Below are positions 15,277-23,146 of a stretch of DNA of 37,145 bases, piece by piece. The stretch is from Rhizobium album (lineage in GTDB: Bacteria > Pseudomonadota > Alphaproteobacteria > Rhizobiales > Rhizobiaceae), in the NCBI RefSeq assembly GCF_003122325.1, contig NZ_QFBC01000029.1, positions 1-37,145 on the forward strand, written 5' to 3'. Position 1 is the stretch's first letter, and every line of letters begins with the position of its first letter. The notes under the pieces are model-generated. The model ran no database searches and was not told the DNA's origin. It saw only the letters and a list, made by a program, of their open reading frames with translations. The translations under genes and the position numbers were made by a program.

Positions 15277-15613
15277 CATCCGGCGGAGGCGATGTCGCAG
15301 ACGTCGTGGCGCTCTGTCGCTACGAGCGATGGCGTGCGAGGTCCACTGCCGCCGGTCCCGACCGCTACCGGCGAAAATCGCTGTTGGCGGGAAACCGGCG
15401 CATTGTTGCGGCGAAACCCTCGATCAAAAGGAAATGCCTGCGGCTCGATCCCATGAGGGGCCCGGGTCGGGCGTCTGGAGGCGAGGTAGCATGTGCGGGA
15501 GTTGCTACCGCTACGAGCGATGGCTGATTGTTCGATGCCGCCGGTCGAGCTCGCCGTGCTCGCTATCGCTATCAGGCTTGGCCCCCGACACGGCTTTTGT
15601 TCCGGACCCGTCA
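15273..15613. repeat. Gene-free gap with a duplicated motif
   Basis: This ~340-bp stretch holds no credible gene; the open frames in it are arginine/proline-rich and lack ribosome sites. It does contain a bipartite repeat: CGCTACGAGCGATGGC, a spacer, then TGCCGCCGGTC, at 15318-15357 (13-base spacer) and 15509-15546 (11-base spacer). This may be part of a rhizobial intergenic repeat family. Confidence 0.5.
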
Positions 15614-15667
15614 GGAAAAAGAAACGCCCCTCGCTCGAACCTCTGACAGGTCGTGCGAGGGGCGTCT
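15613..15667 (-). terminator. Terminator for the minus-strand gene at 15770-16096
   Basis: ACGCCCCTCGC (15624-15634) pairs with GCGAGGGGCGT (15655-15665). On the minus strand the stem is followed by TTTCTTTTTCC, a good U-rich tail. Confidence 0.7.
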
Positions 15668-15769
15668 TGCATCCGTCCACCGGGCGGAAGGCGGACGCAA
15701 GAATGGTGGCCGGTCGGCAGTTGTGGTCATCTGCCGGGGCCGATGCTGCACCTCAGGCCGAGCTTCAGG

Positions 15770-16096
15770 TCAGCGGCGCAGGAGCGGGCAACCGCGGACA
15801 TTGGCGAACACCATGCGGTCCCAGCCGCCGCGAACGCGGCCTTCGACGACGACCCGTCGCGGGGTGATGTCGACGACCTGGGTGCGGCGCATGCCGTAGT
15901 CGCGGGCAATGTCTTCCGCCAGGCGTGGCGAGCAGCCGCGACGGTCCGGACGGCGGCTGTAATAGTCTTCCTGTGCGATTTCGGTACCGATCGTTACCCG
16001 GAAGCCTTCGGCGGCCGATGCCACCCCGGCGGCGCCGGTCAGGGTGCCGGCGGCGATCAGGGCTGCGAGACCGGTCTTGGTGATGATTTCAAACAT
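15770..16096 (-). CDS. Small secreted two-cysteine protein, paralogue A
   Basis: A 108-residue exported protein starting at ATG 16096 behind GGAGGATATC. A signal peptide (MFEIITKTGLAALIAAG..., cleavage after ASA near 28) is followed by a short mature domain. It contains RRGCSPRLAEDIARDYGMRR, then VVDITPRRVVVEGR, and a closing RMVFANVRGCPLLRR. The two cysteines, in RRGC and RGCP, probably form one disulfide in the periplasm. The same pattern occurs in the products at 16183-16548 and 17644-17982. I do not recognise a named family or function. Confidence 0.75.
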   Translation of the reverse strand: MFEIITKTGLAALIAAGTLTGAAGVASAAEGFRVTIGTEIAQEDYYSRRPDRRGCSPRLAEDIARDYGMRRTQVVDITPRRVVVEGRVRGGWDRMVFANVRGCPLLRR

Positions 16097-16182
16097 GATA
16101 TCCTCCGTGGTTGGGGTGATTGCTGGTTAGGCCGCGATCGTGGCGAAAGACGGCGATCGGCGGTTAAATTTCACGATGATGG

Positions 16183-16548
16183 TTAACGGGCGATGAGCGG
16201 GCAGCCGGGCATGTTGGCGAAGACCATGCGTCCCCAGCCATAGAGGCCGCGCCCTTCGACGACGATGCGGCGGCGGCCGACACCGGTGATTTCCGCCTTC
16301 TGCAGGCCCTGGCCACGGGCCTGGTCGACAGCCTGTGCCGGAGAGCAGTTGCGCCGCAAGCCGCGCCGGCGTTCCTGGCGCAGTTCCACCCGCGGCTGGT
16401 CGGCGACGACGGCGCCTTCGGCGGCAAAGCCGGGCAGGACCACGCCGATCCATCGGCTGCTGTCCTCCGCCGCGGCGGCGGTTCCGAGGCAGACGGATCC
16501 GATCGCGATCAGCAGGGCGAAGCCCGTCCTGGCGGAAACTTCCGGCAT
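16183..16548 (-). CDS. Small secreted two-cysteine protein, paralogue B
   Basis: A 121-residue protein starting at ATG 16548 with GGAGAG five bases upstream. A signal peptide ends near AAAA/ED (residues 26-28). The mature part is longer than in paralogue A (extra WIGVVLPGFAAEGAVVADQP) and then follows the shared plan: NCSPAQAVDQARGQGLQKAEI, a GRRRIVVEGRG strand, and RMVFANMPGCPLIAR at the end. The cysteine positions (NCSP and PGCP) are kept, although the RRG before the first cysteine is altered. It is divergent in the middle but the C-terminal 45 residues align clearly with A and C. Function unknown. Confidence 0.7.
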   Translation of the reverse strand: MPEVSARTGFALLIAIGSVCLGTAAAAEDSSRWIGVVLPGFAAEGAVVADQPRVELRQERRRGLRRNCSPAQAVDQARGQGLQKAEITGVGRRRIVVEGRGLYGWGRMVFANMPGCPLIAR

Positions 16549-16670
16549 ATCAACTCTCCATCCTCGAGATCCCTGAGCTTGTCGGGATCTTCACTGTGAG
16601 ACGGAGAATAGGCCGACGAAACTGAATGGCCGCGGAATCAGGCGTTCATCCTGCGTTTATCCGGAACATG

Positions 16671-17093
16671 TCAGGGGCCGAGGTGAAGAATGATGGTGCG
16701 GCGGTGCGGCCGGTCTCGATGTTCGAAGAGATAGAGGCCCTGCCACGTACCGAGCGCCAGCCGGCCGTCGAAGACCGGGACACCGATGGAAACCTGCGTC
16801 AGGGCGGATTTGATGTGTGCCGGCATGTCGTCCGGCCCTTCGTCCCGGTGCGTTACCCAGCCCATGGCTGGATCGGACGTCGGTGGGACGATCCGGGCGA
16901 AAAAAGCCCTCAGATCATGTTTTACATCCGGATCGGCATTTTCCTGGATCAGCAGCGAGCAGGAGGTGTGCTGGACGAACAGCGTCAGCAGGCCCTCCTC
17001 CTGTCCCGCCTCCGCGACGAAAGCGGCGGCTTTTTCCGTGAATTCGTAAAGCCCCTGGCCACGGGTGGAAAGCATGAGAATGGTCTGCGGCAT
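16671..17093 (-). CDS. YjbQ/UPF0047 family protein (secondary thiamine-phosphate synthase type)
   Basis: A 140-residue protein starting at ATG 17093, behind GGGAGA; the frame is open further upstream, but that part is arginine-rich and not family-like. The family signatures are all present: FVQHTSCSLLIQENADPDV (residues ~45-63), GWVTHRDEGPDDMPAHIKS (~82-100) and LGTWQGLYLFEHRDRPHRR (~115-133). The conserved histidines and cysteine line a trimer-interface pocket. Some members show weak thiamine-phosphate synthase activity, but the physiological role is not established. It is a cytoplasmic protein of normal length, with no obvious operon partner. Confidence 0.9.
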   Translation of the reverse strand: MPQTILMLSTRGQGLYEFTEKAAAFVAEAGQEEGLLTLFVQHTSCSLLIQENADPDVKHDLRAFFARIVPPTSDPAMGWVTHRDEGPDDMPAHIKSALTQVSIGVPVFDGRLALGTWQGLYLFEHRDRPHRRTIILHLGP

Positions 17094-17173
17094 GGGGTCT
17101 CCCGGTGGTCGTCGCCCGGACTCCGCCATTGCCGGGCGGATGTCAAGGCAGAAAGCCCGTGCCGTCAGGCAGC

Positions 17174-17443
17174 CTAGTGGCTGGTCTGGTCCGCACTGTG
17201 CTCGACGGCGGACAGCACGTCCCGGCGGGCCTCTTCCGCGCAACGGGTGTGGTGCAGGGCCTCGATGCAGCTCTGTTTCGCCCGCTCATAATAAAGGCCG
17301 TGAATGCTCGACCATTCGTGCACAAGATAGCAGAGCGCGTCGCAGGGGCCGCGCAGGATGCGGTGTCCCTGTCCTTCGATATGCAGATCGACGGGGGTGA
17401 GCCAGACGATCTGGCTGGCTTCAGGACGGTCTTGCTGTTGCAT
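17174..17443 (-). CDS. DUF982 family protein
   Basis: An 89-residue protein. ATG 17443 is chosen because GAGGAGGAA lies five bases upstream; an in-frame ATG at 17467 precedes that ribosome site. It fits DUF982, a small family abundant in Rhizobiaceae: a VWLTPVDLHIEGQGHRILRG strand region, then DALCYLVHEWSSIHGLYYERAKQSCIEALHH with the conserved W and AKxxC, and an AEEARRDVLSAVEHSA helix at the end. Function of the family is unknown. It stands alone between YjbQ and the opposite-strand secreted protein gene. Confidence 0.85.
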   Translation of the reverse strand: MQQQDRPEASQIVWLTPVDLHIEGQGHRILRGPCDALCYLVHEWSSIHGLYYERAKQSCIEALHHTRCAEEARRDVLSAVEHSADQTSH

Positions 17444-17643
17444 CACTTCCTCCTCGGGGATTTCCACCAGACACCCAACACCGCATACGCCAGATTGTTC
17501 CCGTGAAAGGGCCTTATGTCACGCCCCCCGCGCCGTTGCGCCATGGAACAATATCGAGGCGCTTCTCGTTTGCAGTCCGGAATTTCCAAGCAAGGCCTCG
17601 GGGCCGCAAGCGGGTTGCGGCCCAGGCGATACTGGAGGATACC

Positions 17644-17982
17644 ATGTTCAAGCTTCTTTCGACATGCGGCCTGGCCGCTATCATCAGCATCGGCGCCTTC
17701 GTCGTACCAGCGGGCCAGAGCCTGGCGCAGGATATCGAATTGCAGATCGGGCCGGACGGCCTCCAGCCGCGCATCCGCGACCGGGATCGTGAAGACGATT
17801 TCAGCCGGGACCGTCGCCGCGGCTGCAATCCGGAATATGCGCGCTCGCTGGCGCGTGACGCCGGTCTTCGCCGGGCCGAGATCGTGCGTGTCACCGAGCG
17901 CCGCATCGTCATCGAAGGCATGACGCGCGCCGGACCGGAACGCATGACCTTCGCCAACCGGCGTGGCTGCCCGGAAATCTGA
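17644..17982 (+). CDS. Small secreted two-cysteine protein, paralogue C
   Basis: A 112-residue exported protein starting at ATG 17644 behind GGAGGATACC, a leader very like that of paralogue A. A signal peptide (MFKLLSTCGLAAIISIG..., cleavage near SLAQ/D at ~29) is followed by a charged linker. The shared core is RRRGCNPEYARSLARDAGLRRAE, then RVTERRIVIEGMTRAG, ending RMTFANRRGCPEI. Both cysteines are conserved with A and B. It is on the opposite strand, ~1.1 kb from paralogue B. Function unknown; a periplasmic or secreted role is inferred from the signal peptide. Confidence 0.75.
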   Translation: MFKLLSTCGLAAIISIGAFVVPAGQSLAQDIELQIGPDGLQPRIRDRDREDDFSRDRRRGCNPEYARSLARDAGLRRAEIVRVTERRIVIEGMTRAGPERMTFANRRGCPEI

Positions 17983-18002
17983 TCCGGCCGGCTTGCCCAA
18001 AA

Positions 18003-18041
18003 GAAAACCCCGCTTGGCGCATGCGAGGCGGGGTTTCTTTG
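18003..18041. terminator. Bidirectional terminator after paralogue C
   Basis: AAACCCCGC (18005-18013) pairs with GCGGGGTTT (18028-18036), followed by CTTT on the + strand; the minus strand also has a T-rich flank (TTTTCTTTT). Confidence 0.75.
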
Positions 18042-18193
18042 CGGACAATAGGATTTCGACCATTTCCCCGAAACGTCCAATGCGCTAACGTGCGTCTGCG
18101 GGCACCGTCCTGTTTTCCAGCAACGAAACGCATCATGGCCAACCCGGCACCGTCTGGAGCGTGACTGCGGCTTCACGGATGAGAGGTTGTGCG

Positions 18194-18571
18194 ATGAACG
18201 ATGTCGCCGAAAACGCTGTTCGCTTCGGGCGAATTGCAGTGATGCTGCCCGTCAAGGATATGAACCGTGCCCATGACTTCTACTGCCACGTCCTCGGCTT
18301 CAGGAAAACGTTCGAAAACGGCAATCCTGTCGGCTTCATGATCCTGAAGCGGGATGCGGGTGAGTTGCACCTGACGCTGCAGCCACAGCACAAGCCGGCG
18401 CATTTCAACGTCGCGCATATGATGGTGGATGATGTCGACGCCCTGCATGCGCTGTGCCAGCGGCATGGCCTGCGGATCATCAAAAGCCTGCAGGACAAGG
18501 AATACGGACTACGGGCCTTCGTTTTCGAAGACCCCGACGGCAACCGCATCGATGTCGGCCAGCCGATCTAA
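18194..18571 (+). CDS. VOC (glyoxalase/bleomycin-resistance fold) family protein
   Basis: A 125-residue single-module VOC protein. I start at ATG 18194 (MNDVAENAVRFG), with GAGAGG upstream, over an open extension to 18161. The fold pattern is clear: VMLPVKDMNRAHDFYCHVLGF (first beta-alpha unit), then GELHLTLQPQH, AHMMVDDVDALHALCQRHG (second unit), and FVFEDPDGNRIDVGQP, where an acidic metal ligand normally sits. Possible metal ligands are His in the second strand and Glu/Asp at the end. The substrate cannot be predicted from this sequence; it could be a lyase or a resistance-type binding protein. Confidence 0.82.
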   Translation: MNDVAENAVRFGRIAVMLPVKDMNRAHDFYCHVLGFRKTFENGNPVGFMILKRDAGELHLTLQPQHKPAHFNVAHMMVDDVDALHALCQRHGLRIIKSLQDKEYGLRAFVFEDPDGNRIDVGQPI

Positions 18572-18587
18572 AGCTTGGCATGGAAAC

Positions 18588-18658
18588 GTCGCAAAGCCGA
18601 CCTTACGAGCGGCTTTGCGACGGATTCTGTGTTTGATGCAGCCAACTAGTGCTGCATC
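18588..18658. terminator. Two hairpins between convergent genes
   Basis: GTCGCAAAGCCG (18588-18599) pairs perfectly with CGGCTTTGCGAC (18610-18621). A second stem pairs GATGCAGC (18635-18642) with GCTGCATC (18651-18658) and contains the stop codon of the DUF2171 gene. Neither has a strong U-run, so termination is inferred from placement between converging genes. Confidence 0.5.
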
Positions 18659-18906
18659 TTGCCGTCTTTTTCCTGTTCCATCTGGAACGCGACCGCGCCA
18701 TTGGCGGAGAGGCGGACACGATTGCCTTCGATATCGGCAACCAGGTCGAGCGGGATGAAGTGATGGTGGCCCTTGTGCGAGCCTTCGCCGCTGTCCTTTT
18801 TCGTCAGCTTGATACGGTTGCCTTCGACGCGGTCCACCGTACCGACGTGAACGCCGTCGGCGCCGATGATTTCGGCATGTTCCTTGATCTGCGATGCATT
18901 GATCAT
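18646..18906 (-). CDS. DUF2171 domain protein
   Basis: An 86-residue protein starting at ATG 18906 with AAGGAGGAT upstream; a longer in-frame start at 18942 lies before that site. It matches DUF2171: IKEHAEIIGADGVHVGTVDRVEGNRIKLTKKDS near residues 6-38, then HHHFIPLDLVADIEGNRVRLS. It is a PRC-barrel-like small beta protein, probably cytoplasmic. These proteins are common in Rhizobiales and often appear near stress genes, but no activity is known. The C-terminal tail (EQEKDGKMQH) is charged. Confidence 0.85.
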   Translation of the reverse strand: MINASQIKEHAEIIGADGVHVGTVDRVEGNRIKLTKKDSGEGSHKGHHHFIPLDLVADIEGNRVRLSANGAVAFQMEQEKDGKMQH

Positions 18907-19124
18907 GAGATCCTCCTTGGATTTGCAAGAGGGGAAACGCATGAGCCGGTAAATCGATCCGTTTTTTAATGCCCGGGCTGCACGGAAATATCTTTCACGT
19001 CCGGAAGCCGTGCTTACCGAAAACGGCCTATCGAAAGTATCGCCAGATTCCGCTTTACATTGCCGCCGGTTCCGGATGATTTTCGCCGACCCCCCCAGGG
19101 GCGGGTGGAGAAAAGGAGAGTGGC

Positions 19125-19619
19125 ATGACGATCGATCAGGACCTGAAGGATATCGCCGAGCAGGAGGAGATCCTGCATTTCGACCATTTCGACCTGCGGT
19201 CCGGCTGGCGTCTCGGCAAGCATTTGCGGGACATGGCGGTGGAGCGCGGTCTCGGTGTCGCCATCGATGTCACGCTGCATTCGATGCCGGTGTTTTATGC
19301 CGCACTGCCGGGCTCGAGCCCCGACAATGCCAACTGGATCCGGCGCAAGCGCAACCTGGTGCTGCGCTATTTCAAGAGCAGTTATGCCTGCGGCCTGCAG
19401 CTCAAGAAGCAGGGCAAGACGGTGGCCGACAATGGCCTGTCGGACGCGGATTTTGCGCCGCACGGCGGCTCGTTCCCGATCAACGTCCGCGGCACCGGCT
19501 GCATCGGCGCCGTCACCGTTTCCGGGCTGCCGCAGCGCGAGGATCACAATATGGTGGTTGAAGCCCTGTCGGCCTTGCTCGGCAAGGATCATGAGGGGTT
19601 GAAACTGCAGGCGGAGTAA
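19125..19619 (+). CDS. UPF0303 / HbpS-like heme-binding domain protein
   Basis: A 164-residue protein starting at ATG 19125 behind AAAAGGAGAG. It is of normal length for UPF0303, which shares the fold of GlcG/HbpS-type heme-interacting proteins. Recognisable sections are FDHFDLRSGWRLGKHLRDMAVE, GVAIDVTLHSMPVFYAALPGSSPDN, and the closing GTGCIGAVTVSGLPQREDHNMVVEAL, which is the typical end of the domain. There is no signal peptide, so the protein is cytoplasmic. Heme binding or degradation is a family annotation and is not proven for this subgroup. A ~205-bp gene-free gap follows it. Confidence 0.85.
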   Translation: MTIDQDLKDIAEQEEILHFDHFDLRSGWRLGKHLRDMAVERGLGVAIDVTLHSMPVFYAALPGSSPDNANWIRRKRNLVLRYFKSSYACGLQLKKQGKTVADNGLSDADFAPHGGSFPINVRGTGCIGAVTVSGLPQREDHNMVVEALSALLGKDHEGLKLQAE

Positions 19620-19826
19620 GACGCAGCGGCTTTGCCGTCGATGGCGGGGAGGAAATCTGCGCCGCCATCACCGCAACACACGACAGAATGCGCCGCCAAA
19701 ACAACCAGAAAGCCGTTTGGCAGCAGCCTTCTAAATTTCAGGCGCGACCAATATGTGGACGGTAAACGTTTCTGCCGCAAAGCGTGGAAGGACGCCGCCT
19801 ATCCCTCAACCACGCTCTGCTTTCCT

Positions 19827-20882
19827 TCATTCGGCTGCCATGAAGTCGAACGGTGTGGCGGAAACGAACTGCTTCGATACCTCGCCGGTAAGGATACGGG
19901 CCATGTCCACCCCGAGATCCAGTTTTTGCACATGCGCACCTTCGGAAAAGTCGAGCTTCTTCAAATCCACCCAGAAAACGTTGGGCGAGGTCGCTGACTC
20001 GCCGTAGAAAACCATGTCCTTCTGATCCGCCACCACACGCCAGCGGGTGGTGGATAGGTTCGGGGCCTCCGGAATGCTCACGCCGTAAGGCGCCGAAGCG
20101 TTGCGGATCACGCTGAACACAGCCGCAGCGGCAATCCGGGGGTCGTCGCTCTGGGTCACCGCGTTGATATAAAAGCCGGCACGTACGAAACGGTCTTCGG
20201 AGCGACCGCTCCCGGGAAGAAACTTGAGAGGATCGACCGCGCTCCAGTATTTCTGGTTGGCGAGATGGTCGTCATAGGGCGGGTCGTTCGTCACCACCTG
20301 ATAGGAACGGTCGTGATGAATGGTCAGCTTTCCGCCGATCCACTCCAGAACGGCACTGTCCCCGGTCGCGTCGGAGAGCGTCAGGTGCAGCGGCGCTAGG
20401 CTGCCGGGACGGCCGGGAACCTCGCCGCTCACCACCTCCATCACATGGTTGCGCGTGTAGCCGACCGCTTCAGAGACCGTCGCGAACTGGTCGAGGTAGA
20501 ACTGTGCCCAGATCGAGAGCGACATGCGGGGCGTCTTCCCGTCATCCTCCGGGAATTGCGTTGCGTTGAGCCACAGCAGGCTGGCGTTGAGGCCGGCTTC
20601 GTTCATGCCGTCGACCGTCGAGATGTCGTAGCCGGAAACGGCCAGGCTGCCGAACTTCGATGTCCACTCCAGCGAACGAGAACCGGCGGCGCCGCTACGC
20701 TTCATCCCCCGGGGAAAAACCCAGAAGTTGCTGACCATGGGATCCTTGAAATCCATGTTGCGGCCCGTGATGTTCCGCCCGTCAGGTCCATGATAGACGA
20801 CCCGGGTGCAGGCCTGGGCCTCGGCCGTCAGCAGCGCCGCCGCGGCGGTCAAGGTAACGAGCATGCGTATGAATCGAGACAT
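19827..20882 (-). CDS. Choloylglycine hydrolase / penicillin V acylase family enzyme
   Basis: A ~351-residue exported Ntn-hydrolase. The signal peptide ends in AEAQA, exposing Cys25 (ACTRVVYHG) as the N-terminal catalytic nucleophile, the hallmark of linear amide C-N hydrolases. Other family residues include the GRNMDF motif and the TNDPPYDDHL segment, where the Asn of the oxyanion hole sits. Members from Agrobacterium and other Gram-negatives hydrolyse penicillin V and also acyl-homoserine lactones in the periplasm, so quorum quenching is a plausible role. ATG 20882 is listed; GTG 20891, with AGGGA closer, is possible. It follows the outer-membrane protein gene by ~40 bases, so the two are probably co-transcribed. 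Confidence 0.85.
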   Translation of the reverse strand: MSRFIRMLVTLTAAAALLTAEAQACTRVVYHGPDGRNITGRNMDFKDPMVSNFWVFPRGMKRSGAAGSRSLEWTSKFGSLAVSGYDISTVDGMNEAGLNASLLWLNATQFPEDDGKTPRMSLSIWAQFYLDQFATVSEAVGYTRNHVMEVVSGEVPGRPGSLAPLHLTLSDATGDSAVLEWIGGKLTIHHDRSYQVVTNDPPYDDHLANQKYWSAVDPLKFLPGSGRSEDRFVRAGFYINAVTQSDDPRIAAAAVFSVIRNASAPYGVSIPEAPNLSTTRWRVVADQKDMVFYGESATSPNVFWVDLKKLDFSEGAHVQKLDLGVDMARILTGEVSKQFVSATPFDFMAAE

Positions 20883-20925
20883 ATTGAACACCAATCCCTA
20901 AGAAGGTTTGTGAAACCTTTGTCGC

Positions 20926-21765
20926 TCAGAACCGATAGGTCAGGCCGAGAACCGGGCCGCTGAGGCGCGTATCGTAGACGTGACCGTCGTGACCGTAATC
21001 GACGTCGAGCACCTTGTAGCCCACGGAGGCGGCAAAGCTGTCGCTGAAGGCGTAATTGGCGGTCGCCAGCGCCGACCATGTGAAGTCCGATCCCGCGCCG
21101 AAACCGCCGATGTCGACCTGCGCCTGCACCGACAACTTTTCCGTAACCGGAAGGAAGGCGCGCAAACCGACCAATGGATCAACCCAGCCGAAGCTTTCGT
21201 CATGGTGGACAGACCCGCTCAAACCGCCAAGGCTCCCGGTCAGCGTCACATCGTTCGAGATGTGCCAGAAGCGCGCACCGCCGAGCGCATCGAGCGTGAT
21301 CTGCGGCGTATCGACGACGCGGTAGCCGCCCATCAGGGTCGCAGTGAACTGCGTCGTGTCGACCTTTGCATCGATGTTGCCGCCCGGCGGTATCCCGCCG
21401 ACACCTGGAATCGTCAACGCAGGCAACGGCCCGACCCCATGGCTGTCCGTCGTATTGACATACATGATGTCGCCCGAGACGACGAAGCGGTCGTAGCGTC
21501 CCCAGACATTGATGAAACCGCCGAAGTTCAGGTCGTCCATGACGTCGGAGAACGACTTCTCGACGCCGATCGTCGGACCACGCCGGAACGGAGAAATATG
21601 CCCGTCGAGCCCGGCCGCCCACATATAGGGCGTGATTTGCAAGGCCCAATTGGGACGCTCCGCCGGAATGGACACTTCCGGCACGTCCAATGCGACATCC
21701 GCGCCATACGCAGAAAAGGCGCCACACAGGGACAAGGCAATGACCGCGCCATACCACGGCGACAA
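20926..21765 (-). CDS. Outer-membrane beta-barrel protein
   Basis: About 279 residues from TTG 21765, the only start in frame after a basic stretch; an upstream start cannot be excluded. A hydrophobic signal (AVIALSLCGAFSAYGA) is cleaved near residue 22. The mature protein alternates polar and hydrophobic residues with aromatic girdle positions (NWALQITPYMWAAGLDG, FGGFINVWGRYDRFVVSGDIMYV, ATLMGGYRVVD) and ends GPVLGLTYRF, the C-terminal aromatic signature for barrel insertion. Eight to ten strands are likely. It resembles porin-like or adhesin-like outer-membrane proteins of Rhizobiales. It lies immediately upstream of the acylase gene on the same strand. Confidence 0.8.
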   Translation of the reverse strand: MSPWYGAVIALSLCGAFSAYGADVALDVPEVSIPAERPNWALQITPYMWAAGLDGHISPFRRGPTIGVEKSFSDVMDDLNFGGFINVWGRYDRFVVSGDIMYVNTTDSHGVGPLPALTIPGVGGIPPGGNIDAKVDTTQFTATLMGGYRVVDTPQITLDALGGARFWHISNDVTLTGSLGGLSGSVHHDESFGWVDPLVGLRAFLPVTEKLSVQAQVDIGGFGAGSDFTWSALATANYAFSDSFAASVGYKVLDVDYGHDGHVYDTRLSGPVLGLTYRF

Positions 21766-21931
21766 ATGTGCGCCGATATTGGCGACGATTGGCTGCCGTT
21801 GGGAGATGTGCCAGGCTTGATCCCGACCGTTGACCAGATCTTGTGGCTTTTTGCTAGAACGAAACAGAATGATGCACCCCCTCGCCTTCCATCCACGTTA
21901 GCTAAATTTCTGATATCCGTGATAAATTGCG

Positions 21932-22228
21932 ATGTTTGATACCTCCCTCCATACATGTCTCGACAAATTTCCGCAACCCAAGGAAGATTTGATCCAAGAA
22001 ATTAGAGGCCTGCGAAGCTTTGAATCCTTGATGAAAAGAAGGTTGCACGTCGCGAAGGAAATCCCCTAGACCTTGTATAAGCTTTATCCAGAAGCGCTCG
22101 AAGCAGCGAAAGCTCCGGTACGAATCAGACAGCCGGGGGCGGATTTCCGCAGCCTTCTTGCCTGGGCCGTCGGCAGCGAGGGGTATCACGACACGGTCTT
22201 CGACGAAGACTCCTACTCCGTCGCCTGA
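21932..22228 (+). pseudogene. Small conserved-looking gene split by an in-frame amber stop
   Basis: Frame +2 reads ATG 21932 to TAG 22067-22069 (45 codons: DLIQEIRGLRSFESLMKRR) and then continues without change of frame from 22070 to TGA 22226-22228 (TLYKLYPEALEAAKAPVRI...SYSVA). Both halves look like one coding sequence broken by a single TAG. I see no ribosome site before ATG 21932 and the local DNA is AT-richer than its neighbours. No family is recognised. It could be a decayed gene, a read-through gene, or chance. It ends 9 bases before the convergent transglycosylase gene. Confidence 0.45.
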
Positions 22229-22237
22229 CAGGCGTCG

Positions 22238-22813
22238 TCAATCCGGGCAGTTGCGCAGCTGGCGGGAGTAGCTGACGGCGATGCCGGTCGTCCGGCGGGC
22301 CGCCTTCTGAACGCCCGCATCCGAACGCCACGATCCGCGGGAATAGCCGGCATGGCCGGAATAATAGGCGAGGTAGAGGTTGTAGGCATCGTTGCGGGCG
22401 ATGCCGTTCTTTTCGTGGCTCTGGGCGTGATACCAGCCGATGAAATGGATGGCATCGGAAAATTTCGTCCGCCGCGCCGCCCAGCGGCCGGTTTCGCGCT
22501 GGTAACGCTCCCAGGTGCCGTCCAGCGCCTGGCTGTAGCCATAAGCGGACGACTGGCGTTTCCACGGAATGAAACCCAGGAGCTTGGTGCGCGGCGGCCG
22601 GGCATAGGGGCGGAAACCGGATTCGGTGTAGATCGTCGCCATCAGGATCGGAACCGGCACCCCGAACTCGCGCTCGACGCTTCGCGCCGTGCGGCGCCAG
22701 TTGTTGAACCAGCCGTCGCGCTGCTCGAAAATGGCGCAGGCATTGCGGGTTTCCCTCGGCGCCGAGGCGCAGCCGGCCAGCAACAGAAGTGCGACGACAA
22801 ACACGATACGCAT
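22238..22813 (-). CDS. Lytic transglycosylase-like lipoprotein (SLT domain)
   Basis: A 191-residue protein starting at ATG 22813, with AGAGAGG upstream (an ATG at 22831 overlaps that site). A lipoprotein signal (VALLLLAGC) is cleaved before the cysteine, so it is anchored to the membrane. The SLT-type domain carries IYTESGFRPYA, in which the Glu is the expected catalytic acid, followed by SSAYGYSQALDGTWERYQ, HFIGWYHAQSHEKNGIARND and LAYYSGHAGYSRGSW. It would cleave peptidoglycan glycan strands non-hydrolytically in the periplasm. Length is short, giving just the catalytic domain. Confidence 0.85.
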   Translation of the reverse strand: MRIVFVVALLLLAGCASAPRETRNACAIFEQRDGWFNNWRRTARSVEREFGVPVPILMATIYTESGFRPYARPPRTKLLGFIPWKRQSSAYGYSQALDGTWERYQRETGRWAARRTKFSDAIHFIGWYHAQSHEKNGIARNDAYNLYLAYYSGHAGYSRGSWRSDAGVQKAARRTTGIAVSYSRQLRNCPD

Positions 22814-23146
22814 CGTTGAACCTCTCTTCATCGAGAGATTGATAAAGGGTAAATCTTAAAGTTCGGTTTTTATCCGCCCGTGCCGCCCTGCAACGCCGCG
22901 AAACCGGATGACATCGCAAGAGATGCGATAAAAATGTGCAGGTTGACTTATTTTCTTGCAGATGACCGGCAGCTTTTTTATTAAACCATCCAGCTGAACG
23001 CCTTGAGAGACAGGAACTGTCCGCAGGCGCTCATCGGTCCTGAGCCCGGCGTCCGCAGGGCCTGCCTGTCCGGCAGGTTCGTATTGGCTGGCGGCAGCCG
23101 GGCGATCGTTCAAATCCGCAAAGCGGGTTTATCCTAGGAGAAGAAA
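22814..23146. other. Long leader region upstream of the substrate-binding protein gene
   Basis: This 333-bp gap contains no credible gene. It includes TTGACT near 22943 and CCTGCC/GGCAGG arms near 23060-23080, just before the binding-protein gene. They may be a -35 box and a leader hairpin, but no clear -10 box or known riboswitch pattern is seen. Confidence 0.35.

Noticed and set aside
22814-23146. Riboswitch in the leader of the BraC/LivK-like gene
   Set aside because: Only a short GC hairpin is evident; no known aptamer consensus could be recognised.
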